DNA of 64,000 nt from Spirosoma sp. SC4-14 (GTDB taxonomy: Bacteria > Bacteroidota > Bacteroidia > Cytophagales > Spirosomataceae): positions 309,001 to 373,000 of the forward strand of contig NZ_CP147518.1 of NCBI RefSeq assembly GCF_037201965.1, read 5' to 3'. A program made the translations under genes and the position numbers. This document shows, piece after piece, positions 35,401 to 43,800 of this stretch (its first letter is position 1; each line of letters opens with the position of its first letter). A model generated the notes under the pieces. The model was not told the DNA's origin. It was given only the letters and a program-made list of their open reading frames with translations, and did no database searches.

Positions 35401-35558
35401 AAAGTACGATCTCGAAAACACTGGAAGTCGAATTGCAAGGTCGTGCTTTCCACGTACTCGAAGAGATTAACGTCAGACCACAAATTTCGTATCTGACCAA
35501 GATTCGGAATAAGGACGAAGAACCTAAACAAGAAGGTCGTCAGGAAACAAAGGCATAA
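32448..35558 (+). CDS. actB: Alternative Complex III subunit ActB, Fe-S molybdopterin-like
   Basis: A 1036-residue periplasmic subunit. The N-terminal region holds a Tat-type signal, TQRRDFLKVMGFGMAAVTL, followed by AAC, which fits a Tat-exported lipoprotein. Residues of about 100-730 form a molybdopterin-oxidoreductase-like domain that in this family carries no cofactor. The C-terminal part is ferredoxin-like, with four cysteine clusters: CIGCGACVIGC, CQHCSNAPCETVC, CVGTRYCANNC and CSFCVQRI...CAQAC, which suit three [4Fe-4S] and one [3Fe-4S] centre. ATG 32448 is chosen over an upstream frame overlapping actA. It lies 46 bp after actA. Confidence 0.94.
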   Translation: MEENTTKRYWKGVEELRNDPAFVKNANSEFADPDLNGSSNDLDGLLGGSNTQRRDFLKVMGFGMAAVTLAACETPVHKAIPYINKPDFTFPSISDYYASTYTDGGDYAAILVETREGRPIKIEGNPLSSVSKGGTTARVQASVLSLYDNDKLKGPKRGEADIDWATADREIINQLSAVASRGGAIRIVTSTILSPATKAVVADFIAKYPTATHVMYDTNSAYGIVQANQSSFGKAVIPSYDFSKAQTIVSVGADFLGTWISPLEFARPYAQGRKIGAVGAGKKTMSRHYQFETGLSMTGANADYRSAIKPSQEGLVVAALYNKVAAKLGGTAISTASVDVPYLDKAANDLASSRGKALVVSGSNDPNVQVVVNALNNLLGSYGTTIDINSPVNYRQGNDQQMNAFINDAKAGRVGAVLFFGANPVYDHPRGAELAEALPKISLSVSFADRADETASLVKYITPAPHFLECWSDAEPKQGYYSLTQPAITNIYKTRQFQSSLLTWAGKPSDFQVYLKNFWRANRYPQASGAGSFETFWVKCLHDGVFEPNKGAAVAGSASFAGNLAQAATSIAQVYKPSSGIELALYEKVGMGSGSMANNPWLQEMPDPVTKACWDNYAAISQKTASELGLSQNDLVKVTVNAKSVEVPVMIQPGQADKTVSIAVGYGREKAGKAADGVGKNVFPFAVIVNGAVTYSVFNIQIEKAGGSREIAQTQTHDTVMGRQAVLQEARLADYQKNPKAGRYEPEVVTSKGPKTPTDISLWNGYGKPNHSWGMVIDLNSCIGCGACVIGCQAENNIAVVGRQEVINRREMHWIRIDRYYSSDAEPENLKELEVASANPEVTFQPMLCQHCSNAPCETVCPVLATTHSTEGLNQMTYNRCVGTRYCANNCPYKVRRFNWFKYFDNDNFDYNFNNDLGKMVINPDVTVRSRGVIEKCSFCVQRIQEGKLTAKKERRRPYPDEIQTACAQACPTDAIIFGDMNNPESTISKTLEVELQGRAFHVLEEINVRPQISYLTKIRNKDEEPKQEGRQETKA

Positions 35559-35562
35559 AATA

Positions 35563-35646
35563 ACTTATGATTTACGGTGTACGAATTACGATTTTTACAC
35601 ATCGTGATCCTACAAACCGTAAATTGTACATCGTAAATCGAAAATT
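35563..35646. repeat. Heptad inverted repeat between actB and actC
   Basis: Arms 35569-35594 and 35614-35639 pair at 24 of 26 positions, counting two G-U pairs. Left units at 35570, 35577 and 35584 end in TACG. Right units at 35619, 35626 and 35633 fit GTAmATy. All share one 7-nt phase. It fills most of the 102-bp spacer. Confidence 0.8.
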
Positions 35647-35660
35647 AAAAAAGTAAGTAT

Positions 35661-37091
35661 ATGTCGCATGTAACATCAGCCGTAAGAACTCCCCTGGTCA
35701 CTGGTGGTAAGACCTACGCCGACGTGACGGAGGATATCAGCAGACAGGTTGAGGGACGGCCCACACGCGAGTGGACGATTGCCTTTACCATCTCGGTGAT
35801 TGTACTACTCTACGGAACCGCCTGCGTATTCTGGACCTGGTGGGAGGGCCTTGGTGTATGGGGCTTAAATAAAACTGTTGGCTGGGCCTGGGATATCACC
35901 AACTTCGTATGGTGGGTTGGTATCGGTCACGCCGGAACCCTGATTTCGGCCATTCTGCTGCTGTTCCGTCAGAAATGGCGGACTGCTGTGAACCGTGCTG
36001 CAGAGGCAATGACGATTTTTGCCGTTATCTGTGCGGCTTCGTTCATTTTGATGCACATGGGGCGCCCCTGGTTGGCCTACTGGGCCTTGCCATTGCCAAA
36101 TACATTTGGCTCTTTGTGGGTAAACTTTAAGTCGCCACTAGTATGGGACGTATTTGCCATCAGCACATACTTTACTGTATCGCTGGTATTCTGGTACATG
36201 GGGCTATTGCCTGATTTGGCTACCATTCGCGACCGGGCACGCAGCAAAGTATCTCGTTACATCTACGGTGCTTTTTCTCTGGGCTGGAACGGATCGGCTA
36301 AAACCTGGGCTCGTTATGAATATATGAGCTTAATTCTGGCTGGACTTTCAACTCCTCTGGTATTATCAGTACATACCATCGTAAGTATGGACTTTGCTAC
36401 GTCGGTAATTCCGGGGTGGCATACCACTATTTTCCCTCCATACTTCGTTGCCGGTGCTATCTTCTCTGGGTTTGCGATGGTGCAGAACCTGATGCTGATT
36501 ATCCGGGTGGTGTTTAAGCTGGAAGATTATATTACGCTTGAGCACATCGAGTCGATGAACAAGGTTATTACGCTGACCGGTTCAATTGTTGGTATTGCTT
36601 ATCTAACGGAGTTCTTTATTGCCTGGTACTCGGGCGTTGAGTTCGAAGCATATGCCTTCATTAACCGGGCTACCGGTCCTTACTGGTGGGCCTACTGGGC
36701 AATGATGACCTGTAACGTAATTTCTCCTCAGCTTTTCTGGTCGCGTACAATCCGGAGAAGCATTGTCTGGACCTTTACTTTGTCAGTGGTAGTAAACATT
36801 GGTATGTGGTTTGAGCGTTTCGTAATCATTGTGACTTCGTTGCACCGTGATTATCTGCCATCGAGCTGGGCCATGTTCCATCCAACACTGTTCGATATTA
36901 GCGACTATATTTTCTCATTTGGTTTGTTTTTCACATTATTCCTGCTGTTCTCTAAGTTCCTGCCGGTTGTGAATATGGCCGAAGTGAAAACAGTCATTAA
37001 GTCGTCGTCTGAGAAATTGCCCGTTTCTGTATCGGGTGTTGCTAAAGGCGAACGTGTTGCCAATCCAACGTTTAATAAAGACGTAGAGTAA
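35661..37091 (+). CDS. actC: Alternative Complex III subunit ActC (NrfD/PsrC family)
   Basis: A 476-residue integral membrane quinol-site subunit of the NrfD/PsrC family. About ten membrane helices are visible, starting near residue 45 ([20 protein letters not shown]). Family features include [21 protein letters not shown], near the quinol site, and [11 protein letters not shown]. It passes electrons from quinol to ActB. It lies between two heptad hairpins (35563-35646 and about 37099-37184). Confidence 0.95.
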   Translation: MSHVTSAVRTPLVTGGKTYADVTEDISRQVEGRPTREWTIAFTISVIVLLYGTACVFWTWWEGLGVWGLNKTVGWAWDITNFVWWVGIGHAGTLISAILLLFRQKWRTAVNRAAEAMTIFAVICAASFILMHMGRPWLAYWALPLPNTFGSLWVNFKSPLVWDVFAISTYFTVSLVFWYMGLLPDLATIRDRARSKVSRYIYGAFSLGWNGSAKTWARYEYMSLILAGLSTPLVLSVHTIVSMDFATSVIPGWHTTIFPPYFVAGAIFSGFAMVQNLMLIIRVVFKLEDYITLEHIESMNKVITLTGSIVGIAYLTEFFIAWYSGVEFEAYAFINRATGPYWWAYWAMMTCNVISPQLFWSRTIRRSIVWTFTLSVVVNIGMWFERFVIIVTSLHRDYLPSSWAMFHPTLFDISDYIFSFGLFFTLFLLFSKFLPVVNMAEVKTVIKSSSEKLPVSVSGVAKGERVANPTFNKDVE

Positions 37092-37098
37092 AAACTTA

Positions 37099-37184
37099 GT
37101 TCGAGCCGGAGAACCGGGCGTTCGCAGTCTGAAATAAGAAATGACAGACTGCGAACTACAAACCTCAAACACTAATCACTGAAC
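37099..37184. repeat. Heptad inverted repeat between actC and actD
   Basis: GTTCGCAGTCTG (37120-37131) pairs exactly with 37145-37156 around a 13-nt loop. Right of the stem, five units of 7 nt from 37150 to 37184 mostly end in AAC (TGCGAAC, TACAAAC and so on), and the last one abuts the actD ATG. The left arm is only weakly periodic. Confidence 0.65.
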
Positions 37185-37718
37185 ATGTCAGACGTAAATG
37201 GTAACGGTAAATTCTTAGTAGGCATCTACGATGATGATGATGTCGTACTGAACGCCGTTAAAGATGTTAAAAAAGCTGGTGTACGTATTCATGAAGTGTA
37301 TTCGCCGTTTCCTATTCACGGATTAGACGTTGCACTGGGGCATCCACGTACCAAGCTTGGTATTGCCGCCTTTTTATTCGGCTTATCAGGGACTACTACT
37401 GCACTCTTACTAACGGCTTATACCGAAAGTTTCGATTGGCCAATGATTGTTGGTGGTAAAGATTCCTATTCGCCAATTATTTATGTACCTATCATTTTCG
37501 AATTGACGGTACTTTTCTGTGCTTTAGGCATGGTAGCTACCTTTTTGGTATCGAATGGCCTGGGCCCAACAGTAAAACCCTTAATGTATGACCTGAGAAC
37601 TACCGATAATAAATTTGCTATGGCAATTGACCTGAGCAAAAACAATATCGGCGAAGGTGATATAGAGCAGATCCTGAGAAAATCGGGAGCTGCCGAAGTA
37701 AATATTAAGCAGTTCTAA
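37185..37718 (+). CDS. actD: Alternative Complex III subunit ActD (DUF3341)
   Basis: A 177-residue DUF3341 membrane subunit of Alternative Complex III. The N-terminal cytoplasmic domain (FLVGIYDDDDVVLNAVKDVKKAG) is followed by two membrane hairpin helices (about residues 62-85 and 103-125) and a short C-terminal domain. The HGLDVALGHPRTKLG segment before the first helix is characteristic of the family. It packs against ActC/ActF and is structural. actE follows after 8 bp. Confidence 0.92.
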   Translation: MSDVNGNGKFLVGIYDDDDVVLNAVKDVKKAGVRIHEVYSPFPIHGLDVALGHPRTKLGIAAFLFGLSGTTTALLLTAYTESFDWPMIVGGKDSYSPIIYVPIIFELTVLFCALGMVATFLVSNGLGPTVKPLMYDLRTTDNKFAMAIDLSKNNIGEGDIEQILRKSGAAEVNIKQF

Positions 37719-37726
37719 AGGTCAGG

Positions 37727-38344
37727 ATGAGAATGATAACTAAACATACAAGCGCAACTGCACTAGCTATCGTTGGACTGCTGTTTGCAGGAACATCCTG
37801 TAAGCGTGGCCATGATAATCCCGGTCTCGAATTTGCTCCTAATATGTATGATGCGGTTGGATACGAGCCTTATCGCCAGATTCGTCCAAACCCTATCAAC
37901 GTAAAAGAAAGTGGCCTCAATATGCGGCTGCCTGCTCAGGGAACGGTTTCTCGCCCTAATTATCGGACCACATTTGGTAGTGGAGAAACGGCAAAGACCG
38001 ACCTGATGATGTATAACATCCCGGCAGACAGCATCGGAATTGCGGAACGAACTCTAACGAATCCAATTCCGGAAACGGAAAAATCACTGGACGAAGGAAA
38101 GCTTCTTTATACGCGCTACTGCTCACACTGTCATGGTGCAACTGGTAAAGGCGATGGCCCTGTTGGGCAACAGTATAAAGGTGTTCCGAACTATTCGACT
38201 GATGCCTATAAGACCATGAACGATGGCCATATTTTTCACGTGATCACACATGGAAAAGGCCGGATGTGGCCACACGGTTCTCAGGTCACACCAGATGATC
38301 GCTGGAAGATTGTGCAATACGTACATAAATTACAACAAGGATAA
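37727..38344 (+). CDS. actE: Alternative Complex III subunit ActE, monoheme cytochrome c lipoprotein
   Basis: A 205-residue lipoprotein: signal MRMITKHTSATALAIVGLLFA, then GTSC as lipobox. The single cytochrome c domain near the C-terminus has the heme site CSHCHG after LYTRYC, and a likely axial methionine in GRMWPHG. It is the probable exit point for electrons to the oxidase or to soluble cytochrome c. The start may be ATG 37727 or 37733. It follows actD with a spacing of 8 bp. Confidence 0.93.
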   Translation: MRMITKHTSATALAIVGLLFAGTSCKRGHDNPGLEFAPNMYDAVGYEPYRQIRPNPINVKESGLNMRLPAQGTVSRPNYRTTFGSGETAKTDLMMYNIPADSIGIAERTLTNPIPETEKSLDEGKLLYTRYCSHCHGATGKGDGPVGQQYKGVPNYSTDAYKTMNDGHIFHVITHGKGRMWPHGSQVTPDDRWKIVQYVHKLQQG

Positions 38345-38347
38345 ATT

Positions 38348-38438
38348 GAGTGATCAGTTTTCAGGTTTCGGTTTTTAGTACTGAATTGTATTGAAACCCT
38401 GCTACTGGAAACTGAAAACCGGAAACTGATAACTATTA
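38348..38438. repeat. Heptad inverted repeat between actE and actF
   Basis: Arms 38353-38380 and 38403-38430 pair at 26 of 28 positions, counting four G-U pairs. Left units from 38355 fit CrGTTTT. Right units at 38404, 38411, 38418 and 38425 fit ACyGrwA. The phase is continuous across the element, which fills the spacer up to the actF ATG at 38442. Confidence 0.8.
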
Positions 38439-38441
38439 AGA

Positions 38442-39752
38442 ATGGCATCGGCTCACGCAATACCGTCGTTAGACGAAGAATTTGAATTTACTGCGGAATC
38501 CAAGCGTCGACTGATTATCGGCTTCGGACTCGGGGTCGCGTTGGTAGCAATCGGCGCGTACTTACTGTCTTCAGGTGCCGGATCGCATGAAGCACATGGA
38601 GCAGCCCATGCGGCTGGTGCTCATGAAGGCCATGAGGCCGGTCATCATGCTTATAAGTGGACTAACCGCCTATGGGCCAATGTTTGGCTGAATGCAGTGT
38701 ATTTTACTGGAGCATCAGTAATTGGCATGTTTTTCATGTCGTATAATTACCTGGCTCAGGCTGGCTGGTCGTCGGCTTTCAAACGTATCCCCGAAGCAAT
38801 GCCCGCTTACCTGCCCTATATGGCAGTTGCAATTTTAGGCGTCTTCTTCATTGCTGGGCATGATTTATTTCACTGGACTAATCCAGCTCTCTATGACAAG
38901 AGCAGTCCTGAATTTGATCCGATTATCAACGGTAAACATGGATTCTTGAATACACCGTTTTATCTGGGTCGTGTAATTGCCTATTTTGCCTTATGGTATT
39001 TCCTGTGGCGTGTGCTTAGAAATAATTCTCTACAGGAAGATCTCTATGGGGGTACTGAATACTACAATAATAGCATTAAGTGGGGAACTGCATTCCTGGT
39101 CGTTTTTGGTGTAACCTCGTCGACTTCGGCATGGGATTTTGTGATGTCAATTGATACTCACTGGTTCAGCACCATGTTCGGTTGGTATACACTAGCAAGC
39201 TGGCACGTTACGGGTCTGGCCATTATTACGTTAACGGTAGTAACCCTGAAAGAACGTGGTTATCTGAAAATCGTTAATGAGAGTCACCTGCATGATTTAG
39301 GTAAGTTTATGTTTGCTTTCAGTATTTTCTGGACTTACGTCTGGTTTGCCCAGTTTATGCTGATCTACTACGCTAACTTACCCGAAGAAGCGATTTATTA
39401 CCGTGAGCGTTTTAGCGGTTATGGTGGTATTTATAAGGCTCCATTTTTTGTAAATATCTTCCTAAACTTTGTTTTTCCATTCCTTGTTCTGATGACAAGA
39501 GATGCTAACCGGACGTATATTTTCCTGAAACTGGCTGCCTGGGGAATTATTATTGGCCATTACTTCGACTTTTATACGAATATTATGCCTGGAACTGTGG
39601 GCGAACATGGAGGATTTGGGCCGATGGAATTCGGTATGATTCTGATTTTTGCCTGTGGCTTTATATGGTCGCTATCTTCTCAGCTAACAAAAGCTAACCT
39701 GATTCCAAAGAATCATCCAATGCTGGAGGAAGCAATACACCATGACATTTAA
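38442..39752 (+). CDS. actF: Alternative Complex III subunit ActF
   Basis: A 436-residue polytopic membrane subunit, homologous in fold to ActC, that contributes the second NrfD-like bundle of the complex. About ten membrane helices can be seen, starting at RRLIIGFGLGVALVAIGAYLL. A His/Ala/Gly-rich segment follows (about residues 49-70, with repeated HEAH/HAAG), which may be a flexible loop or bind metal. WHVTGLAIITLTVVTL and FDFYTNIMPG are recognisable family segments. The gene is followed after 19 bp by the oxidase genes. Confidence 0.93.
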   Translation: MASAHAIPSLDEEFEFTAESKRRLIIGFGLGVALVAIGAYLLSSGAGSHEAHGAAHAAGAHEGHEAGHHAYKWTNRLWANVWLNAVYFTGASVIGMFFMSYNYLAQAGWSSAFKRIPEAMPAYLPYMAVAILGVFFIAGHDLFHWTNPALYDKSSPEFDPIINGKHGFLNTPFYLGRVIAYFALWYFLWRVLRNNSLQEDLYGGTEYYNNSIKWGTAFLVVFGVTSSTSAWDFVMSIDTHWFSTMFGWYTLASWHVTGLAIITLTVVTLKERGYLKIVNESHLHDLGKFMFAFSIFWTYVWFAQFMLIYYANLPEEAIYYRERFSGYGGIYKAPFFVNIFLNFVFPFLVLMTRDANRTYIFLKLAAWGIIIGHYFDFYTNIMPGTVGEHGGFGPMEFGMILIFACGFIWSLSSQLTKANLIPKNHPMLEEAIHHDI

Positions 39753-39771
39753 TCAATAATCCGCTTACAAC

Positions 39772-40893
39772 ATGGTTTATATAATCGCTTTATTATCGGT
39801 AATCTTCCTTGGATTGGCTGTGTTGGTTGTATCCAGGATGGCTAACGTCATAAAGAATGCGACAGGCCCCGTCGAAGAAGGGCGCATAGGCATGAGCAAC
39901 CGAATCAATGGTGCTCTGTTCATCGTATTTTTTGTTCTTGGTGTTATTGGGTTTGTTTGGTCGTTTCTATATGCCAAACAGTTTTTCTTACCGGAAGCAT
40001 CCTCTCCACACGGTCGTCGTACTGACTTCCTGTTCTGGTTGTCGATGGGAATTATTACCGTTGCGTTTGTTGTTACCAATGCCCTTTTGTTCATTTTTTC
40101 CTGGATGTACCAGCATAAGGAAGGACGTAAAGCGGCATATTATCCAGAGAACCATAAGCTAGAACTGATCTGGACGGTTATTCCGGCAGTTGTTATGGCT
40201 GTGCTGGTCTTTACCGGCTGGCGTGCATGGCGTGATATCATGGCAGAAGCTCCGGCCGATGCTCAGGTATTTGAAATTGTTGGAAAGCAGTTTAACTGGA
40301 TTGTTCGCTATCCGGGTGTTGATAACAACAAGCTGGGTGCTTATAATTATAAGCTGATCGACAACAATAACGAAACCGGCATTGACTATACCGACGAAGC
40401 TTCGTTCGATGATTTCGTTTCCACATCGGAGCTGCATATTCCGGCAGGAAAGCCTGTTCTCCTAAAAATCCGGGCGCGTGATGTCTTGCACAGTGTATTT
40501 ATTCCTCACCTCCGTGTGAAAATGGATGCTGTGCCAGGTATGCCAACTCGTTTCTGGTTCGTAGCTGATAAAACTACGGATGAAATGCGGAATATAACCG
40601 GCAATCCTGATTTTGGTTATGAAATTGCCTGTACCGAAGTTTGTGGTCAAGGCCACTTCTCAATGCGTATTCGGTTGATCGTAGAAGATGAAACCACCTG
40701 GCAGGCCTGGTGCAAAGAGCAAAAACCGCTGCTGACATCAACGCCAGAGCTGGCAACGCGTATTCCTGCGAATTTGAAAGCAAAAGCAGCAAAATACTTG
40801 CCTGCTGATGCCGCTGCTGCTCCATCGGACAGTTCTACCGCGTCAACGAATCAAGGTGGTGGTATATCGGTAGCCAGTGCTACGATCCGTTAA
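39772..40893 (+). CDS. coxB: Cytochrome c oxidase subunit II
   Basis: A 373-residue subunit that takes electrons from cytochrome c at its CuA centre. An N-terminal hydrophobic helix (YIIALLSVIFLGLAVLVVS) and two further helices precede a periplasmic cupredoxin domain. The CuA motif CTEVCGQGHFSM lies near residue 284, and RARDVLHSVFIP provides the upstream histidine. No cytochrome c domain is fused, so the enzyme is aa3-type, not caa3. The C-terminal tail is Ala/Ser-rich. It directly follows actF, which fits a supercomplex of ACIII and oxidase, as known in Flavobacterium. Confidence 0.96.
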   Translation: MVYIIALLSVIFLGLAVLVVSRMANVIKNATGPVEEGRIGMSNRINGALFIVFFVLGVIGFVWSFLYAKQFFLPEASSPHGRRTDFLFWLSMGIITVAFVVTNALLFIFSWMYQHKEGRKAAYYPENHKLELIWTVIPAVVMAVLVFTGWRAWRDIMAEAPADAQVFEIVGKQFNWIVRYPGVDNNKLGAYNYKLIDNNNETGIDYTDEASFDDFVSTSELHIPAGKPVLLKIRARDVLHSVFIPHLRVKMDAVPGMPTRFWFVADKTTDEMRNITGNPDFGYEIACTEVCGQGHFSMRIRLIVEDETTWQAWCKEQKPLLTSTPELATRIPANLKAKAAKYLPADAAAAPSDSSTASTNQGGGISVASATIR

Positions 40894-40921
40894 TCTCTAA
40901 ACTCACAAGAAACCAAATACT

Positions 40922-42805
40922 ATGGCGACTGTATCGGCTAATTCGGCAATTGTGGCTCATGTGGCAGAACATGACCATCATGAGCCGCAAAGTTTTTGGC
41001 GCAAGTACATTTTTTCGGAAGACCATAAAACGATTGCTAAACAATATCTGATTTCAGGTATCATTTGGTCTATTATTGGAATCAGCCTATCCGTAATGTT
41101 CCGCCTTCAGTTAGGTTTTCCTAATATGAAACTGGAATTTCTGCGGCCTATTCTTGGCGGCTGGATCAACGATGCTGGTAAACTTGATCAGGATTTTTAC
41201 CTGGCTCTGGTTACTATGCACGGTACCATTATGGTATTCTTCGTGCTAACGGCGGGGTTGAGTGGAACCTTCTCGAACTTCCTGATTCCCTTGCAGGTCG
41301 GTGCTCGCGACATGGCATCGGGATTCCTAAACATGTTGTCGTACTGGTTCTTCTTTTTGGCCAGTGCCATCATGCTCTTTTCGCTGTTCATCGAAACGGG
41401 ACCGGCTGCCGGTGGCTGGGTCGTATATCCTCCTCTTAGTGCATTGCCACAGGCACACAAAGGCTCGGAGTTAGGTATGACGCTCTGGCTTGTTAGTATG
41501 GCTCTATTCATTGTGTCGCAGTTGCTGGGTGGTATTAACTACATCACTACCGTTATCAACCTGCGGACACGGGGCATGTCGTTCAGTAAATTACCACTAA
41601 CGATCTGGGCTTTTTTCCTGACGGCGGTTCTGGGTCTGATCTCTTTCCCCGTACTTCTTTCAGCAGCTTTATTGCTCATCTTCGACCGTAGCTTTGGAAC
41701 AAGCTTCTATCTGTCGGAAATCTACATTAAAGGCGAAGCGCTACCAAACGTAGGGGGTAGTCCAATTTTGTTCCAGCACTTGTTCTGGTTCCTGGGGCAC
41801 CCTGAAGTATACATTGTATTATTGCCTGCTCTGGGTATGACCTCCGAGATTATCGCTACGAACTCGCGTAAGCCAATTTTCGGTTATCGTGCCATGATTG
41901 CTTCTATGATGGGAATTGCCTTTCTGGCTTTCATCGTATGGGCACACCATATGTTCGTAACGGGTATGAATCCATTCCTGGGATCGGTTTTCATGTTCCT
42001 GACGTTGATTATTGCTGTTCCATCGGCAGTTAAAGCGTTTAACTACATAACAACATTATGGCGTGGCAATATTCGTTTTACGCCAGCCATGCTGTTCTCG
42101 ATTGGGCTGGTTTCGTTCTTTATCTCAGGTGGTCTGACTGGTATCATTCTCGGTAATTCGGCATTGGATATTCAACTGCATGACACCTATTTTGTAGTTG
42201 CTCACTTCCACCTTGTAATGGGTGCTGCTTCGGCCTTTGGTTTGTTGGCCGGTGTATACCACTGGTTCCCAAAAATGTTTGGCCGTATGATGAACGAGAA
42301 GCTTGGCTATCTTCATTTCTGGTTGACCTTCATTGGCATCTACCTCGTATTCTTCCCAATGCACTATATCGGTATTGCGGGTTTCCCACGCCGTTATTAT
42401 GCATTTACGAGCTATGATTTTACGAAAAATATTTTCGCTGATATGAATAGCTTCATCAGTATTGCAGCGATCTTCACTTTCTCGGCGCAGTGGATCTTCA
42501 TCTTTAACTTTGTGTATAGTCTGTTTAAAGGTAAGAAGGCTCCTCAAAACCCCTGGAAATCAAATACGCTTGAATGGACTGCGCCAATCAATCCTGGCCA
42601 TGGTAACTGGCCGGGCGAGATTCCAGCCGTTTATCGCTGGCCATACGATTATAGCAAACCAGGTGCAAAGGATGATTTCATCCCTCAAAACGTGCCATAT
42701 TCACAAACTCCAGAATCAAACCTTCCGCATGAGAATGAGCTGATTGCTATGGAGAAGGAAATTGAGGCACAGAACCTGAATGACCAATTCGCACAACCTC
42801 ACTGA
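40922..42805 (+). CDS. coxA: Cytochrome c oxidase subunit I
   Basis: A 627-residue catalytic subunit with heme a and the heme a3-CuB centre; it reduces O2 and pumps protons. It has the expected twelve or so helices. The CuB/tyrosine cross-link region FWFLGHPEVYIVLLPALG, the CuB histidine pair in VWAHHMFVTGM, and the heme histidines in HDTYFVVAHFHLVMGA are present. The C-terminal 80 residues form a Pro-rich extension. Its last 26 bp overlap the ctaA gene. Confidence 0.97.
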   Translation: MATVSANSAIVAHVAEHDHHEPQSFWRKYIFSEDHKTIAKQYLISGIIWSIIGISLSVMFRLQLGFPNMKLEFLRPILGGWINDAGKLDQDFYLALVTMHGTIMVFFVLTAGLSGTFSNFLIPLQVGARDMASGFLNMLSYWFFFLASAIMLFSLFIETGPAAGGWVVYPPLSALPQAHKGSELGMTLWLVSMALFIVSQLLGGINYITTVINLRTRGMSFSKLPLTIWAFFLTAVLGLISFPVLLSAALLLIFDRSFGTSFYLSEIYIKGEALPNVGGSPILFQHLFWFLGHPEVYIVLLPALGMTSEIIATNSRKPIFGYRAMIASMMGIAFLAFIVWAHHMFVTGMNPFLGSVFMFLTLIIAVPSAVKAFNYITTLWRGNIRFTPAMLFSIGLVSFFISGGLTGIILGNSALDIQLHDTYFVVAHFHLVMGAASAFGLLAGVYHWFPKMFGRMMNEKLGYLHFWLTFIGIYLVFFPMHYIGIAGFPRRYYAFTSYDFTKNIFADMNSFISIAAIFTFSAQWIFIFNFVYSLFKGKKAPQNPWKSNTLEWTAPINPGHGNWPGEIPAVYRWPYDYSKPGAKDDFIPQNVPYSQTPESNLPHENELIAMEKEIEAQNLNDQFAQPH

Positions 42806-43799
42806 TAAAAGTGGACAACGGTTTCGGAGCCTGGCTCTTCTAACAATAGTTATTGTCTATCTGGTCGTATTGGCCGGGGGTGTTGTTAGAGGAACTGGCT
42901 CCGGAATGGGCTGTCCCGATTGGCCAAAGTGCTTTGGCCGCTGGATTCCTCCAACGGAACTATCTCAATTACCCCCCAATTACCAGCAGATTTATGGGGC
43001 TAAGCTGAAAGGCGAAATAGAGTTTAATGCCGTAAAAACCTGGATAGAGTATGTCAATCGACTGCTTGGCGTTTTATCGGGGTTTTTCGTTTTTGCTACG
43101 TTAATCGCTTCTTTATCGTATCTGAAAAAAGATAAAGTAGTTTTTTGGGGAAGCCTGGCTGCTTTTATTCTGATAGGCCTTAATGGTTGGTTAGGCTCAC
43201 GTGTAGTAGCCACTGAACTGGCGCAGTATATGATTACGCTGCATCTGTTATTAGCAGTACTCGTAGTCTTGGCGTTATTATTTGTTTTTATACGTTCCAA
43301 TCCGCCTAAAGAGAAATTTTCTCAACCCATTAAGTCAACCCAGCCTTTTAGTTGGTTTTTACTGGTAACAATGGTATTGACTACAGGCCAGGTATTGATG
43401 GGTACTGTGGTAAGAGAAACGCTCGATGAAGTCATCAAAGAGGTAGGATATACGCAACGCGCAAATTGGATAAGTAGTCTTGACTGGCATTTTTATGTTC
43501 ACCGGTCATTTTCATTGGTAGTACTGGCTCTTCATATCGCCATAATTTATCGCCTACGCCATATCCGTCAAAATCAGTGGTTGCATAATGTGGCCAATTG
43601 GTTGCTTGTGTTGGTCATAGCGGAAATACTAACGGGTGTTGTTATGGCTTATCTGGAAGTTCCGGCAGTTGCACAGCCTATCCACCTCTTATTGGCAATA
43701 ATAATTGTTGGGTTGCAGTTTTTGGCTTGGCTGGCCTTAACACCTGGACTTATACCGGCAAAACAATACACCGAACAGCCGAATTTACTAAAGGTATAG
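42780..43799 (+). CDS. ctaA: Heme A synthase (COX15/CtaA)
   Basis: Oxidises the C8 methyl group of heme O to make heme A for the oxidase. The 339-residue membrane protein has eight likely helices in two four-helix halves. The first half carries GGVVRGTGSGMGCPDWPKCFG (cysteine pair region), and heme-ligand histidines occur in ITLHLLLA, DWHFYVHRSFSLVVLALH and AQPIHLLLA. The start overlaps coxA by 26 bp, so the two are translationally linked. Confidence 0.94.
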   Translation: MTNSHNLTDKSGQRFRSLALLTIVIVYLVVLAGGVVRGTGSGMGCPDWPKCFGRWIPPTELSQLPPNYQQIYGAKLKGEIEFNAVKTWIEYVNRLLGVLSGFFVFATLIASLSYLKKDKVVFWGSLAAFILIGLNGWLGSRVVATELAQYMITLHLLLAVLVVLALLFVFIRSNPPKEKFSQPIKSTQPFSWFLLVTMVLTTGQVLMGTVVRETLDEVIKEVGYTQRANWISSLDWHFYVHRSFSLVVLALHIAIIYRLRHIRQNQWLHNVANWLLVLVIAEILTGVVMAYLEVPAVAQPIHLLLAIIIVGLQFLAWLALTPGLIPAKQYTEQPNLLKV

Positions 43800-43800
43800 C

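Noticed and set aside
34698..35531. 277-codon frame antisense to the Fe-S part of actB
   Set aside because: A shadow frame; the sense strand carries all four cysteine clusters of ActB.
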